From positions 1-8,130 of the forward strand of contig CALZJL010000048.1 in the NCBI GenBank assembly GCA_945787625.1: 8,130 nt of DNA. The letters are read 5' to 3'. Under the pieces are notes generated by a model. The model searched no databases. It was not told the origin of the DNA and saw nothing but the letters and a program-made list of their open reading frames with translations. The translations under genes were made by a program, and so were the position numbers. Each line of letters starts with the position of its first letter. Within the stretch, counting starts at the first letter, position 1. Shown piece after piece: positions 1 through 7,109 of this stretch. Source of the stretch: an uncultured Prevotellaceae bacterium (GTDB taxonomy: Bacteria; Bacteroidota; Bacteroidia; Bacteroidales; Bacteroidaceae).

Positions 1-2471
1 TAGAGGCGGCCCAAGGAGGCATTCTGCTCAAGAACGTCAAGAGCGGAGAGTATTTCGGCGGCGAAGGCACAGCCCTCGCACGCACTACTGATGCATCGCA
101 AGCCAAGGTGTTCACCCCCGTCAAGATTACCTCCAAGGTAGGCAATACACACAACGATGCCGATGAGACACGCTCGTTCTGGCTCACCTGCGAGGCTGGA
201 GGTAAGAAGTACCTCAATACCAACACCGGAGGCTACACCACCGTCCAATACGCAGGTGGCAACGGCAACTGGTCTACGATGTATATATATAAGGTGAATA
301 GCGAGACTGTCAAGGCGCAGATCCCCACTTGCATTATCCCCATACCCAAGAACGTCACCCTCAATGGCGAAGGCATACTCCCTCTCACAGCCTTGGACAA
401 TATCACATTCCAGGCTGATGCCTCCCTTGCCGACGAAGCGTACATCATCGACATCACCACTGAGGGCATCAGTGTCACCTCATCTGGCGACAAGGGCAAG
501 TTCTACGCCATGCAGAGCCTCGTGCAGCTTCAGGAAGGCAACCCCGACGGGCTGCCACTGCTCCACATTGAGGACGCACCGCGCTTTGCCTACCGCGGTT
601 TCATGCTCGACGTCAGCCGTCACTTCTTCTCTGTAGCACAGGTCAAGAAGATGCTCGACATCATGGCACGTTACAAGATGAACGTCTTCCACTGGCATCT
701 GACCGACGATCAGGGCTGGCGTGCCGAAATCAGGAAATATCCGAAGCTTACCACCATAGGAGCTGAGCGAAGCGACAACTACGACACTCCAATCACTATG
801 ATTGAGGAGAACGGACAGATCTACTGGACAGGCAACGGCAGCAAGACTGGTCAGAAATACGGCCCCTACTTCTACACCCAGGACGAGATGCGTGAGGTCG
901 TAGCCTACGCCAAGGAGCGACAGATAGATATACTTCCCGAAGTCGATATGCCTGGCCACTTCGTTGCTGCCATGGCAGCCTATCCCGAATACTGCTGCCA
1001 CCCCAACACCCCACCGACGGTATGGACAGGAGGTGGTATCAGCGGCGATGTACTCAACGTAGCCAACCCTCAGGCCGTGCAGTTTGCCAAAGACATACTC
1101 GATGAGCTCTGCGACATCTTCCCATATCCCTACATACATATCGGAGGCGATGAGTGTCCTACCGATCAGTGGAAGAGCAATGCTGAGTGCCAGGCCAAGT
1201 ATGAGGAGCTCGGGTTGAGTAACTACCGCCAGCTCCAGAACCACTTCATCAAGGAAATCTCCGACTTCGTCCAGACCAAGGGTAAGCAGATTATATGCTG
1301 GAACGAAGCCATCACAAGCTCAGGTGCCGACCTCAATATCATGAAGGAGACAGGCTCTGTCATCATGAGCTGGAATCCCTGTCAGGAAGGAGTCAGCAAG
1401 GCGGTCAAGGAGCTCGGACTGCCAGCCATCGTCACCGAGTATCACAGAGGAAACGGCGGCTACTACATCAACCGCAAGCAGAGCAATGACTACGGCGAGC
1501 CCTCAGCAGCAGGCTACGGCAACGACAGCGCAGAGGGTTGCTACAATTACGTCCCCGTACAGGGCACATATACCGACGAGCAGCTCGCGCTCATCAAAGG
1601 TGTGCAAGGCACATTCTGGACCGAACACGTCGGTACGCGCGAATACCTCGAATATCTCGCCCTGCCGCGACTCATCTGCGTAGCTGAAGCAGGTTGGGCT
1701 AATCAGAACCAGAAAGACTGGGAAAACTTCCGCTCGCGTCTCGTAGACCACACCAAGTGGCTCGACGACAACGACTACATCTACGCCCGCCATTGGATGC
1801 CAGGCTACGTCCCACGTCAGGAGCCTCGCCCCGAAAACGAACAGGAAGCCACACCCGAAGTCAGCACAGTAGAAAAGCCCAAGTGGTATCGCATCAAGTT
1901 TACCGCAGGCAATACCTATCTGCAGATGAACGGCCCCAACCTGGCTACCACAGCAGCCTTCCAGAACGACAAGAGCCAGTACTTCGCTCTCATACCCACG
2001 TCTACTACCAGCCCAAGCATCAATGGCTTCAGACTGTACAGCGCAAACGGCTATTGGGTGACGACAAAGGCAGGCACAGCTACAAACGGACAGAGCGGCA
2101 CGTTCCTCTGTGGTGCAGAAAACAAGGCCTCAGGTACAATCCTATGCGTACAGCAGCACCCCAGCGATGACTCCAAGTACGTCATCTCCAAGACGTCAGA
2201 CAAGACCACAGGCTTCAACACCTGGGGAGGTACAGGCGTAGGAGCCAACATAGGATTCTGGGACAAGAGTTCTAATAGCGATATGCTGGTCTTCACCACC
2301 GACGACTACAATGCTGGTTACGAAGAGACTGGTGATGATGACACAGGCGTCAGCCTCGCCCCGTCAACCCCGACGTCAGACAAGGCAGACATCTACGACC
2401 TCACAGGCCGAAGGGTAGCAAAGACAGACAAAGGGCTGTACATAGTCGGAGGAAGCAAATTGATCAGGTAA
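1..2471 (+). CDS. Family 20 glycoside hydrolase (beta-N-acetylhexosaminidase type), secreted, 5'-truncated by window edge
   Basis: The reading frame is open from base 3 to the TAA at 2469-2471, giving 822 visible residues. The GTG at 108 is internal, because 35 in-frame codons precede it without a stop, so the true start is upstream of the window. Order of parts (visible residue numbers): an accessory module at about 1-100; a GH20 N-terminal alpha/beta domain at about 105-193; the catalytic barrel from about 195 to 575 with HWHLTDDQGWR (230-240), PEVDMPGH, and HIGGDE with the catalytic Asp383-Glu384 pair, plus WTEH near 539-542; a second accessory module at about 628-768 with similar YLQMNG/GYWVTT-type patterning; and a tail from about 796 (IYDLTGRRV...KGLYIVGGSKLIR) that resembles type IX secretion sorting tails of Prevotella. 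Family members remove terminal beta-linked GlcNAc or GalNAc from glycans by substrate-assisted catalysis. The enzyme is probably exported and surface-attached or released. Exact substrate cannot be read from sequence. Confidence 0.95.
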   Translation, partial: EAAQGGILLKNVKSGEYFGGEGTALARTTDASQAKVFTPVKITSKVGNTHNDADETRSFWLTCEAGGKKYLNTNTGGYTTVQYAGGNGNWSTMYIYKVNSETVKAQIPTCIIPIPKNVTLNGEGILPLTALDNITFQADASLADEAYIIDITTEGISVTSSGDKGKFYAMQSLVQLQEGNPDGLPLLHIEDAPRFAYRGFMLDVSRHFFSVAQVKKMLDIMARYKMNVFHWHLTDDQGWRAEIRKYPKLTTIGAERSDNYDTPITMIEENGQIYWTGNGSKTGQKYGPYFYTQDEMREVVAYAKERQIDILPEVDMPGHFVAAMAAYPEYCCHPNTPPTVWTGGGISGDVLNVANPQAVQFAKDILDELCDIFPYPYIHIGGDECPTDQWKSNAECQAKYEELGLSNYRQLQNHFIKEISDFVQTKGKQIICWNEAITSSGADLNIMKETGSVIMSWNPCQEGVSKAVKELGLPAIVTEYHRGNGGYYINRKQSNDYGEPSAAGYGNDSAEGCYNYVPVQGTYTDEQLALIKGVQGTFWTEHVGTREYLEYLALPRLICVAEAGWANQNQKDWENFRSRLVDHTKWLDDNDYIYARHWMPGYVPRQEPRPENEQEATPEVSTVEKPKWYRIKFTAGNTYLQMNGPNLATTAAFQNDKSQYFALIPTSTTSPSINGFRLYSANGYWVTTKAGTATNGQSGTFLCGAENKASGTILCVQQHPSDDSKYVISKTSDKTTGFNTWGGTGVGANIGFWDKSSNSDMLVFTTDDYNAGYEETGDDDTGVSLAPSTPTSDKADIYDLTGRRVAKTDKGLYIVGGSKLIR

Positions 2472-2479
2472 AAAGTAAT

Positions 2480-2518
2480 AACCCCATTCTGGTGAACGCT
2501 GATTCCCAGAATGGGGTT
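2480..2518 (+). terminator. Strong hairpin, probable intrinsic terminator shared by convergent genes
   Basis: AACCCCATTCTGG (2480-2492) pairs perfectly over 13 bp with CCAGAATGGGGTT (2506-2518) across a 13-nt loop, 8 bases after the glycosidase stop. The plus-strand side is followed only by TCTGT, a weak U-tract. On the minus strand it is followed within a few bases by ATTACTTTTT, so it may serve the convergent GNAT operon as well. The pairing is seen directly; the terminator role is inferred from position. Confidence 0.75.
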
Positions 2519-2544
2519 TCTGTATGCTCACGCCAAGCATCTAA

Positions 2545-2615
2545 AGATACTTGCCAAACTATGTGGAGATAAATGGCAAAGTATCTGGACATATTTGGCA
2601 AAGTATCTGGACATA
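2545..2615. repeat. Direct repeat, period 22 bp, with an inverted partial copy
   Basis: A 20-bp sequence, tggcaaagtatctggacata, occurs identically at 2574-2593 and 2596-2615, separated by TT (period 22). An inverted, one-base-shorter copy of its core (agatacttgccaaa) lies at 2545-2558, so it can fold against either direct copy. The cluster sits between the terminator and the end of the GNAT gene. No coding function is visible. Confidence 0.85.
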
Positions 2616-2686
2616 CTTCAAAACCCAACTCTGGTATTCTGTCTATGTCCCTATGTATAATAGGTAGCAGGAATGAATACGTGTTC

Positions 2687-3283
2687 CTACATATTGTCTT
2701 TTGCCAACGGCATCAAGTCGAAATACATCAGTCGAGTGTTTAACGGTCTATCCTCGGCAATGTGGCGATACTCCTTCTCTTGCTCTTCAGAACTGAACAC
2801 AGTGGCAAATCCATTGTTTTCATAGAAGCGGATTGTTGATGGGGAGTTGTAAGCATCGACGAGTACATATCGGCATCCTGTTTTGTTGTATGGGTCGAGA
2901 AACCAATATTTGATATATCTAAGCACATCGCTACCTATATGTTTGGAGCGAAAATCCTTAGACACTCCGAGGCGAGCTATCAATACTGCAGGATAATCTT
3001 TCAACGATTTTGCGTGTGGTATGTTAGCCTCTACTTTTTTTCTCCTGGCATTTGGCAAATCGCTTACCCTTATTCCTGCATTGGCAAGGGTGAAAGCACA
3101 GACAACTGTTGTCGGTGCAGACTTAACTGTATAGAAATAAGTCTTCCCCAACAACTCTTTCGCGTATGCAAAACAATCGTTGGTGAAAAAGTCATCAAGG
3201 TCTCTGTCTCCACAACAAAAGCCTTCTAAATCTGTTCTTTCCTTAAGTTCGCAGAGGGAACACTCGTCATATAAAAAGCTCAT
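2687..3283 (-). CDS. GNAT-family N-acetyltransferase, candidate toxin of a toxin-antitoxin pair
   Basis: A 198-aa protein with a GNAT fold. The acetyl-CoA loop region is at about residues 101-121 (ARLGVSKDFRSKHIGSDVL), in which the usual R-x-x-G-x-G is R112-S-K-H-I-G117, so the first glycine is histidine. Motif B is IRFYENNGFA at 151-160; the tyrosine of FYENNGF is the usual general acid in this superfamily. The N-terminus has the pattern F-x-CGD-x-DLDDFF (22-33) and LLGKTYFYTV (44-53), which I associate with Bacteroidetes GNAT proteins encoded beside small antitoxin-like genes. The ATG at 3283 overlaps the stop of the upstream 64-aa gene as ATGA, indicating translational coupling. Known GNAT toxins acetylate aminoacyl-tRNA and halt translation; that activity here is inferred from gene arrangement and fold only. 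It could instead be an ordinary small-molecule or protein acetyltransferase. Confidence 0.85.
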   Translation of the reverse strand: MSFLYDECSLCELKERTDLEGFCCGDRDLDDFFTNDCFAYAKELLGKTYFYTVKSAPTTVVCAFTLANAGIRVSDLPNARRKKVEANIPHAKSLKDYPAVLIARLGVSKDFRSKHIGSDVLRYIKYWFLDPYNKTGCRYVLVDAYNSPSTIRFYENNGFATVFSSEEQEKEYRHIAEDRPLNTRLMYFDLMPLAKDNM

Positions 3284-3474
3284 CTTCTACCCAATCTTGA
3301 GTTTTCAAGTACTTTTTTTACGATTGCCATTCCTCTGTCATATTGTTCCCTGACTGCTTTTTCTTCTTCGGGAGTGCGATTAAGGAATTTCTCATAATTA
3401 GCCTGTGCCTCAGCCTCGAATCGCTGAGCCACTTCGCCAGTCAGCACTGGTATGGATGCTATCGGTAGTGCCAT
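3280..3474 (-). CDS. Small antitoxin-like protein upstream of GNAT gene
   Basis: A 64-aa, highly charged, probably helical protein. The N-terminus is MALPIASIPVLTGEVAQRF, followed by a Glu/Lys-rich helix (EAEAQANYEK...RTPEEEKAVREQYDRG) and a basic end (ENSRLGRR). It overlaps the GNAT start by 4 bp (ATGA) and is the first gene after a clear promoter, the standard antitoxin-first layout. The IPVLTGEVAQRF pattern resembles short partners of GNAT genes in Bacteroidetes, as I remember them; I cannot assign a named family. No helix-turn-helix or ribbon-helix-helix is obvious. Inferred role: neutralising partner and perhaps autoregulator of the downstream acetyltransferase. Confidence 0.75.
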   Translation of the reverse strand: MALPIASIPVLTGEVAQRFEAEAQANYEKFLNRTPEEEKAVREQYDRGMAIVKKVLENSRLGRR

Positions 3475-3516
3475 ATCTTTTCTGTCTTTTATAATTCAAC
3501 CTGATATACTTCCTTG

Positions 3517-3547
3517 CAAAGATACACATTTTAATTCGAACGCCAAA
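3517..3547 (-). promoter_or_regulatory. Bacteroidetes sigma-70 promoter for the antitoxin-GNAT operon
   Basis: On the minus strand TTTG (3547-3544) is followed by 19 bp and then TATCTTTG (3524-3517). This matches the Bacteroidetes consensus TTTG - about 19-21 bp - TAnnTTTG. Transcription would begin around 3510, leaving a leader of about 35 nt before the ATG at 3474. The leader has no strong Shine-Dalgarno site. Confidence 0.8.
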
Positions 3548-3577
3548 ACATCTCTTTATTTTTTCTCTTTATGAGCG

Positions 3578-3596
3578 AAAAAGTAGAGTCTCCACT
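3578..3596 (-). terminator. Possible short intrinsic terminator on the minus strand
   Basis: Read on the minus strand, AGTGG (3596-3592) can pair with CTACT (3586-3582) around a 5-nt loop AGACT, followed at once by a run of five T (3582-3578, the first of them also being the last stem base). It lies downstream of the broken exporter gene and just before the antitoxin promoter, a sensible place to insulate the two units. The stem is short and includes a G-T pair if extended, so this is tentative. Confidence 0.35.
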
Positions 3597-3674
3597 ATAA
3601 CTTTCAATAAAATTTTATGGCAAAGTTTGATGACAACCACCATTATCCCCGAGAAGAGGTCTTTTTACCACTTT

Positions 3675-3714
3675 ATGTCGACTAATGTCAACTAATGGCG
3701 ACTAATGTCTACAG
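3675..3714. repeat. 10-bp tandem array (consensus ATGTCGACTA), about four units
   Basis: Units are ATGTCGACTA (3675-3684), ATGTCAACTA (3685-3694), ATGGCGACTA (3695-3704) and a degenerate ATGTCTACAG (3705-3714). The first contains GTCGAC, a palindrome. The stop codon of the broken C39 frame (3702-3704) falls inside the array. Confidence 0.85.
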
Positions 3715-4109
3715 TCACTCACATCCGATGTCGTATATTTGCCTACCGTTTCAGCTAACAAAATAAAAAAACTCCTACGATATGAGAAAAAGACATTGCA
3801 CAAATCAGCAAAAGACATCGTTCGGGATTCCTTCGGGATCCGTTCAGGATTCGTTAGATCATCGTTCGACCTTCGATAGATCTTCGTTCGACCTTCGTTA
3901 CACCTTCGTTCGACCTTCGTTCGGACATCGTTAGAACATCGTTCGCGAAGCCAGAAGTAATGAAGGAGGAAGCATGGTGGTTTGGCTGGCAGCCTTCCTC
4001 TGAACGAAGGCAGAGAAAACCCGTATTTTGCAATCATCCGCAAACATGCCGGACCACAGTCCATCATGTCATATTGGGGATAGAAGGGAAACAAGGGTCT
4101 AATATTCAT
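3702..4109 (-). pseudogene. Broken 5' end of a C39 peptidase / ABC exporter gene
   Basis: The 135-aa frame begins PLFPFYPQYDMMDCGPACLRMIAKYG, the N-terminus of a C39 (bacteriocin-processing) peptidase: the active-site cysteine is C18 of DCGPACL and Q12 is the likely oxyanion-hole residue. Recognisable similarity ends at about residues 36-40 (FSLPSFRG). The rest is encoded by unrelated DNA that includes the 11-bp array, so the catalytic His/Asp, membrane domain and ATPase (typically bringing such proteins to about 700 residues) are absent. The start lies 43 bp after the outer-membrane gene's stop on the same strand, so it was probably the next gene of that operon. Intact relatives cleave a leader peptide and export the product across the inner membrane; this one cannot. 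The 135-aa product, if made, has no assignable function. Confidence 0.8.
3815..3946. repeat. 11-bp tandem array, twelve units, core TCGTT
   Basis: Twelve contiguous 11-bp units fill exactly 132 bp. The consensus on the plus strand is CCTTCGTTCGA. Positions 4-8 (TCGTT) are nearly invariant: C at position 5 and T at position 8 occur in all twelve, and positions 4, 6 and 7 each vary once. Positions 1-3 vary freely (ACA, GAT, TCA, CCT, TCT), and position 9 is C or A, alternating through units 3-9, which hints at a 22-bp higher-order period. Read in the minus-strand frame the array gives an 11-residue repeating peptide (RTKVERRCNEG, RTKIYRRSNDD, LTNPERIPKES), but the conservation pattern follows DNA units, not codons. 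Confidence 0.92.
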
Positions 4110-4152
4110 CTTCGGCTAAAATACGTGAAAAGCAGTTTTCGCTTTGTGCCTT

Positions 4153-7098
4153 TTATTCTGATTTCTTCTTGTCGGCTTTCTTTTTGAACTTCCAAATCAA
4201 GGAAAACAGCACATAACGAGGAAGGACATTAGAATAAGTCTCGATGCGCCCTTGAGTATTAACGTTCATATAGGTATATCGTCCACGCCCCAACAAGTCG
4301 CACCCCTTGACCATGACAGTGAGGGAACGGAAAGTACGTGATAGGCTTATGTTCCAAATCAACCGTGTGTCGTTGAGTCCTGTATCGTTGAAGCCATAGC
4401 GGGAAGTCACACGTAAGTTAGTTGCCAGTAAGATCTTGCCTGGAAGGGGAGTCTGAGCGTTTAGATGATACGCCACATCAGCAGTGCGGATGCGTACAAA
4501 GTCTTCCCGGTCACCATCAACATTTCTCCAATCAAGTCCGATACCGCCCGTCAATAGGACATTCGTGACTGGGGAATAATTGAATGTCAACTCGGGGGTA
4601 GTTATGAATGACCCCACATGGTAAGTTGACGTCCTTTCCTCACCTTGTGCAAACGACAGGTCTGAGCTATACCGATAGCTGATATTCAAACGTGCTTGCA
4701 AGGATATTTTTCCTTTCTTGTCAAGTGGTACATTATACCAAAGATTATAGTTTGTATTCCAATTACCGTTTACGTTGACCCATTGTGATGTCCGTACTCC
4801 AGTCTGGCTATCGTACGTCTGCATTACTGCAAGCTGATTGTGCCAACGGGTGTAGCTGAGGGAGGTATTAAGTGTCCCCCATTGTCGGTGTGTTCGGGTC
4901 AGTTGGAGCGTCGCTTGGTCACTTCGCATATTTTTCAAACATGGATTGCCTATATTGATATAAAGAGGATTTGAAGCGTCGGTCAAGTCAAGCAGATAGT
5001 GGAGGTTCGGTTGCGTATGTGTTGAGTTGTATTTCAGCAACACGCTCAATTTGGTTCCTTTTTTGTCTCCTTCTATCGGACGCCAGCGAAGAGAGGCCGA
5101 TGGTTCTGCAAGCCAGGATCTACGTGTAGCATCATAGTTGTTGCCAAACCGCTGATAGTGCAGGGTGGCATCCTCATAGTGAAAAGGCAGCGTACATTTT
5201 ATCTCAAGCCAGCCCATCCTGGGCAGTTTCTTGTCATGTATCCAGTCCAAAGACAGGGTATGTCGCGAGGTGTGTGCATTAGAGTAATAACTGTTGTCTA
5301 TATCAATACACTGGAGGAGTTCCTCGCGGACAGTAGGGAGCATGTCAATCTGTACAGAATCTCCGCCTATCCACTCTCCGCCTAACCAATCAAGACGGTA
5401 TAAGGGATTCTGGTCGTATTTATACTGTTGGGAGAAGGTATATCCTGGAGTCAACTGTCCGTCAGTATGGCCGGTATTAATATATTTCCAGAAGTATTTC
5501 CCCTGAAGCTTGTAATCATAACGGTGAGTCTGCGCATCGGTAAAGCGACGGCGGTAGTCTGCATTCTGTCCTGTCTTGGGATATTCCAAATGATAGATAT
5601 CAAAAAGATTCTGGTCGCGTTTATTGCAGGTAAATTCACCGTTCAAGTCAAGGAGGTTTCCTTGGAATGCCAACGAGCTATGAACGGTCAGTTTGTGAAG
5701 GGACTGATGACCATGAGTCAGAGATTCATTTTTGAGCCGATTTAGTGTCTTTCTGCGAAGTCCCTCGTCCATCGGTTGTATGAATACGCTATCCAGTAAG
5801 CTTTCCGTACTCTCCGATAGAGGCTGGGTAGCAAACGATGCTGATTGCTGGCTTGTATTGTTGTCGCGTTGGCGATAATTGCCAGAGTAGCCCATTTCAT
5901 AGAGCTGACCGTTGTGTGGGCGTAAAGTCAGTTTGACATTACCGCCGCATCCAATACTTCTGCTGGAACTGTTCGTAAGTGAGCGACCATAGGTATTGCC
6001 ACCAGAGAGGAATGTCTCGCTTGATGTTCCTTGTGCAAGATGGTCGCTGCGATGCTCAAATATGGCATTGGCTGTCAGTTTCACTTTCCTGCTCGGTTCA
6101 TATCGGTAGTCTGCGGATAGATAGTTACGCTCGTGTAGCCCGCTTTGTTTGTTACGTGCAAAGTTTCCGTTCTGGTTATAGCTATTGTCGCTATTCAGAT
6201 TGTTGAAATCTCCTGACAGTGTGAGACTCTGTCTTTCATCGAAACGCATGGCAAACAATCCGCCCTCGTAACGTCTTTCCGTACCATATCCTCCTTTCAG
6301 TTGTCCTATATAAGTACCGATGTATTGGCGTTTGAGGTGAACATCCATCACATACGATTTGTCGCCCATATCCGTCCCTGTCGTTTCACTTAGGACTCCT
6401 TCCTTTTCGTAGAACTTTACGCGATTGACCACATAAGCGGGCAGGTTCTTGAGAGCTGCCTGCGGATTGCCGTTGAAGAAGTCTTTTCCTCCAAGAAGCA
6501 GGTTCTCTACCAGCCGTCCGTTCACATATACATTGCCGTCGCGTATTTCCGCTCCTGGTAGTTGCTTTACCAAGTCATCAAGCATAGAACCATCGGGCAG
6601 TGCAAATGCATTTGCATTGTACACCAGAGTGTCACCCTTGTAGAACATCCTGACCATAGTGGCCTTGACTACAGCCTCTTTCAACTGAAGAGTTTTCTTC
6701 TGCATGTATATGTCACCCACATCAAATATCACCCCCTTGACCTTCTCTGTCTTTATGTCTACCTCGTGAATAACTGTCTCGTAGCCCACCTTGGTGCACC
6801 TAATGATGTAGCGTGAGGCTGCAGGCGCACGGAGTACAAAGACCGATCCGTCTTTGGCGACTTTGTGTGTCATGTGTACATTGTCGGCAATCTCTTCTTC
6901 TGTGAACGGTATCTCAGATATGGCTGTATCTACCTGACAACTATCATCTCTTAACAACTCCACCTTCACGGAGTCCACTCCATTCTCCGTAATGAGATCA
7001 CGAAGCGTACCTGTTATTTTATATTCTTGGGCACACATCGTCAGTGGAACAAGCATAAAGCATGTGCACAATAGTGATATGAGCAAACTCTTCATCAT
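4153..7098 (-). CDS. Outer-membrane beta-barrel protein with carboxypeptidase-regulatory-like N-terminal domain
   Basis: A complete 981-aa protein. A signal peptide is at residues 1-23 (MMKSLLISLLCTCFMLVPLTMCA|Q; two adjacent ATG codons at 7098 and 7095 are both possible starts). An Ig-like regulatory domain at about 24-135 is followed by a plug-like segment at about 140-255 containing FYKGDTLVYNANAF (152-165), GSMLDDLVKQLPG (170-182) and VENLLLGGKDFF (197-208). A long barrel region with alternating aromatic/polar strands runs to the end, which closes with a strand (RYVLFSLIWKF) and a lysine-rich tip. This layout matches the Bacteroidetes outer-membrane barrel family related to TonB-dependent receptors. 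I see no convincing TonB box. Related proteins occur beside C39/VKOR peptide-export genes and beside GLPGLI proteins; the substrate is unknown. Its start is 38 bp after the VKOR gene's stop, with a palindrome between, and no clear Shine-Dalgarno site. Confidence 0.88.
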   Translation of the reverse strand: MMKSLLISLLCTCFMLVPLTMCAQEYKITGTLRDLITENGVDSVKVELLRDDSCQVDTAISEIPFTEEEIADNVHMTHKVAKDGSVFVLRAPAASRYIIRCTKVGYETVIHEVDIKTEKVKGVIFDVGDIYMQKKTLQLKEAVVKATMVRMFYKGDTLVYNANAFALPDGSMLDDLVKQLPGAEIRDGNVYVNGRLVENLLLGGKDFFNGNPQAALKNLPAYVVNRVKFYEKEGVLSETTGTDMGDKSYVMDVHLKRQYIGTYIGQLKGGYGTERRYEGGLFAMRFDERQSLTLSGDFNNLNSDNSYNQNGNFARNKQSGLHERNYLSADYRYEPSRKVKLTANAIFEHRSDHLAQGTSSETFLSGGNTYGRSLTNSSSRSIGCGGNVKLTLRPHNGQLYEMGYSGNYRQRDNNTSQQSASFATQPLSESTESLLDSVFIQPMDEGLRRKTLNRLKNESLTHGHQSLHKLTVHSSLAFQGNLLDLNGEFTCNKRDQNLFDIYHLEYPKTGQNADYRRRFTDAQTHRYDYKLQGKYFWKYINTGHTDGQLTPGYTFSQQYKYDQNPLYRLDWLGGEWIGGDSVQIDMLPTVREELLQCIDIDNSYYSNAHTSRHTLSLDWIHDKKLPRMGWLEIKCTLPFHYEDATLHYQRFGNNYDATRRSWLAEPSASLRWRPIEGDKKGTKLSVLLKYNSTHTQPNLHYLLDLTDASNPLYINIGNPCLKNMRSDQATLQLTRTHRQWGTLNTSLSYTRWHNQLAVMQTYDSQTGVRTSQWVNVNGNWNTNYNLWYNVPLDKKGKISLQARLNISYRYSSDLSFAQGEERTSTYHVGSFITTPELTFNYSPVTNVLLTGGIGLDWRNVDGDREDFVRIRTADVAYHLNAQTPLPGKILLATNLRVTSRYGFNDTGLNDTRLIWNISLSRTFRSLTVMVKGCDLLGRGRYTYMNVNTQGRIETYSNVLPRYVLFSLIWKFKKKADKKKSE

Positions 7099-7109
7099 AT
7101 TGGAGGTTT

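Larger units (their letters stand above)
3475..3814. other. Intergenic and decayed DNA without a recognisable gene
   Basis: Apart from the promoter, possible terminator and 10-bp array listed separately, I see no gene here on either strand. It includes a perfect 12-bp palindrome ATAAAATTTTAT (3607-3618). The part from 3702 to 3814 is technically read through by the broken C39 frame, but that translation has no recognisable family features. The stretch could be a copy of a dispersed non-coding repeat; that needs a genome-wide self-search. Confidence 0.5.

Noticed and set aside
108..110. GTG at 108 as the start of the glycosidase
   Set aside because: The frame stays open for 35 codons upstream to the window edge and those residues continue the accessory module, so the start lies outside.
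480..1244. 254-aa open frame on the minus strand antisense to the glycosidase
   Set aside because: It mirrors the codon bias of the real gene, has no family features, and lies wholly within conserved GH20 catalytic sequence.
2662..2691. Weak hairpin around the GNAT stop codon
   Set aside because: AGGAA/TTCCT arms are short, extension needs a bulge, and no T-run follows; a chance pairing is more likely.
3733..3740. Plus-strand promoter -7 element TATATTTG
   Set aside because: No TTTG lies 19-21 bp upstream and no gene follows on the plus strand.
3815..3946. CRISPR array
   Set aside because: Units are 11 bp and contiguous with no spacers; there is no repeat-spacer pattern and no cas gene.
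3966..4000. Inverted repeat GAGGAAG/CTTCCTC in the broken exporter gene
   Set aside because: Only 7 bp with a 21-nt loop, and near the end of recognisable coding sequence; no clear role.
7020..7098. Lipoprotein signal in the barrel protein (LTMC)
   Set aside because: The residue before cysteine is Met, not Gly/Ala/Ser; ordinary cleavage after MCA fits better and suits a beta-barrel.
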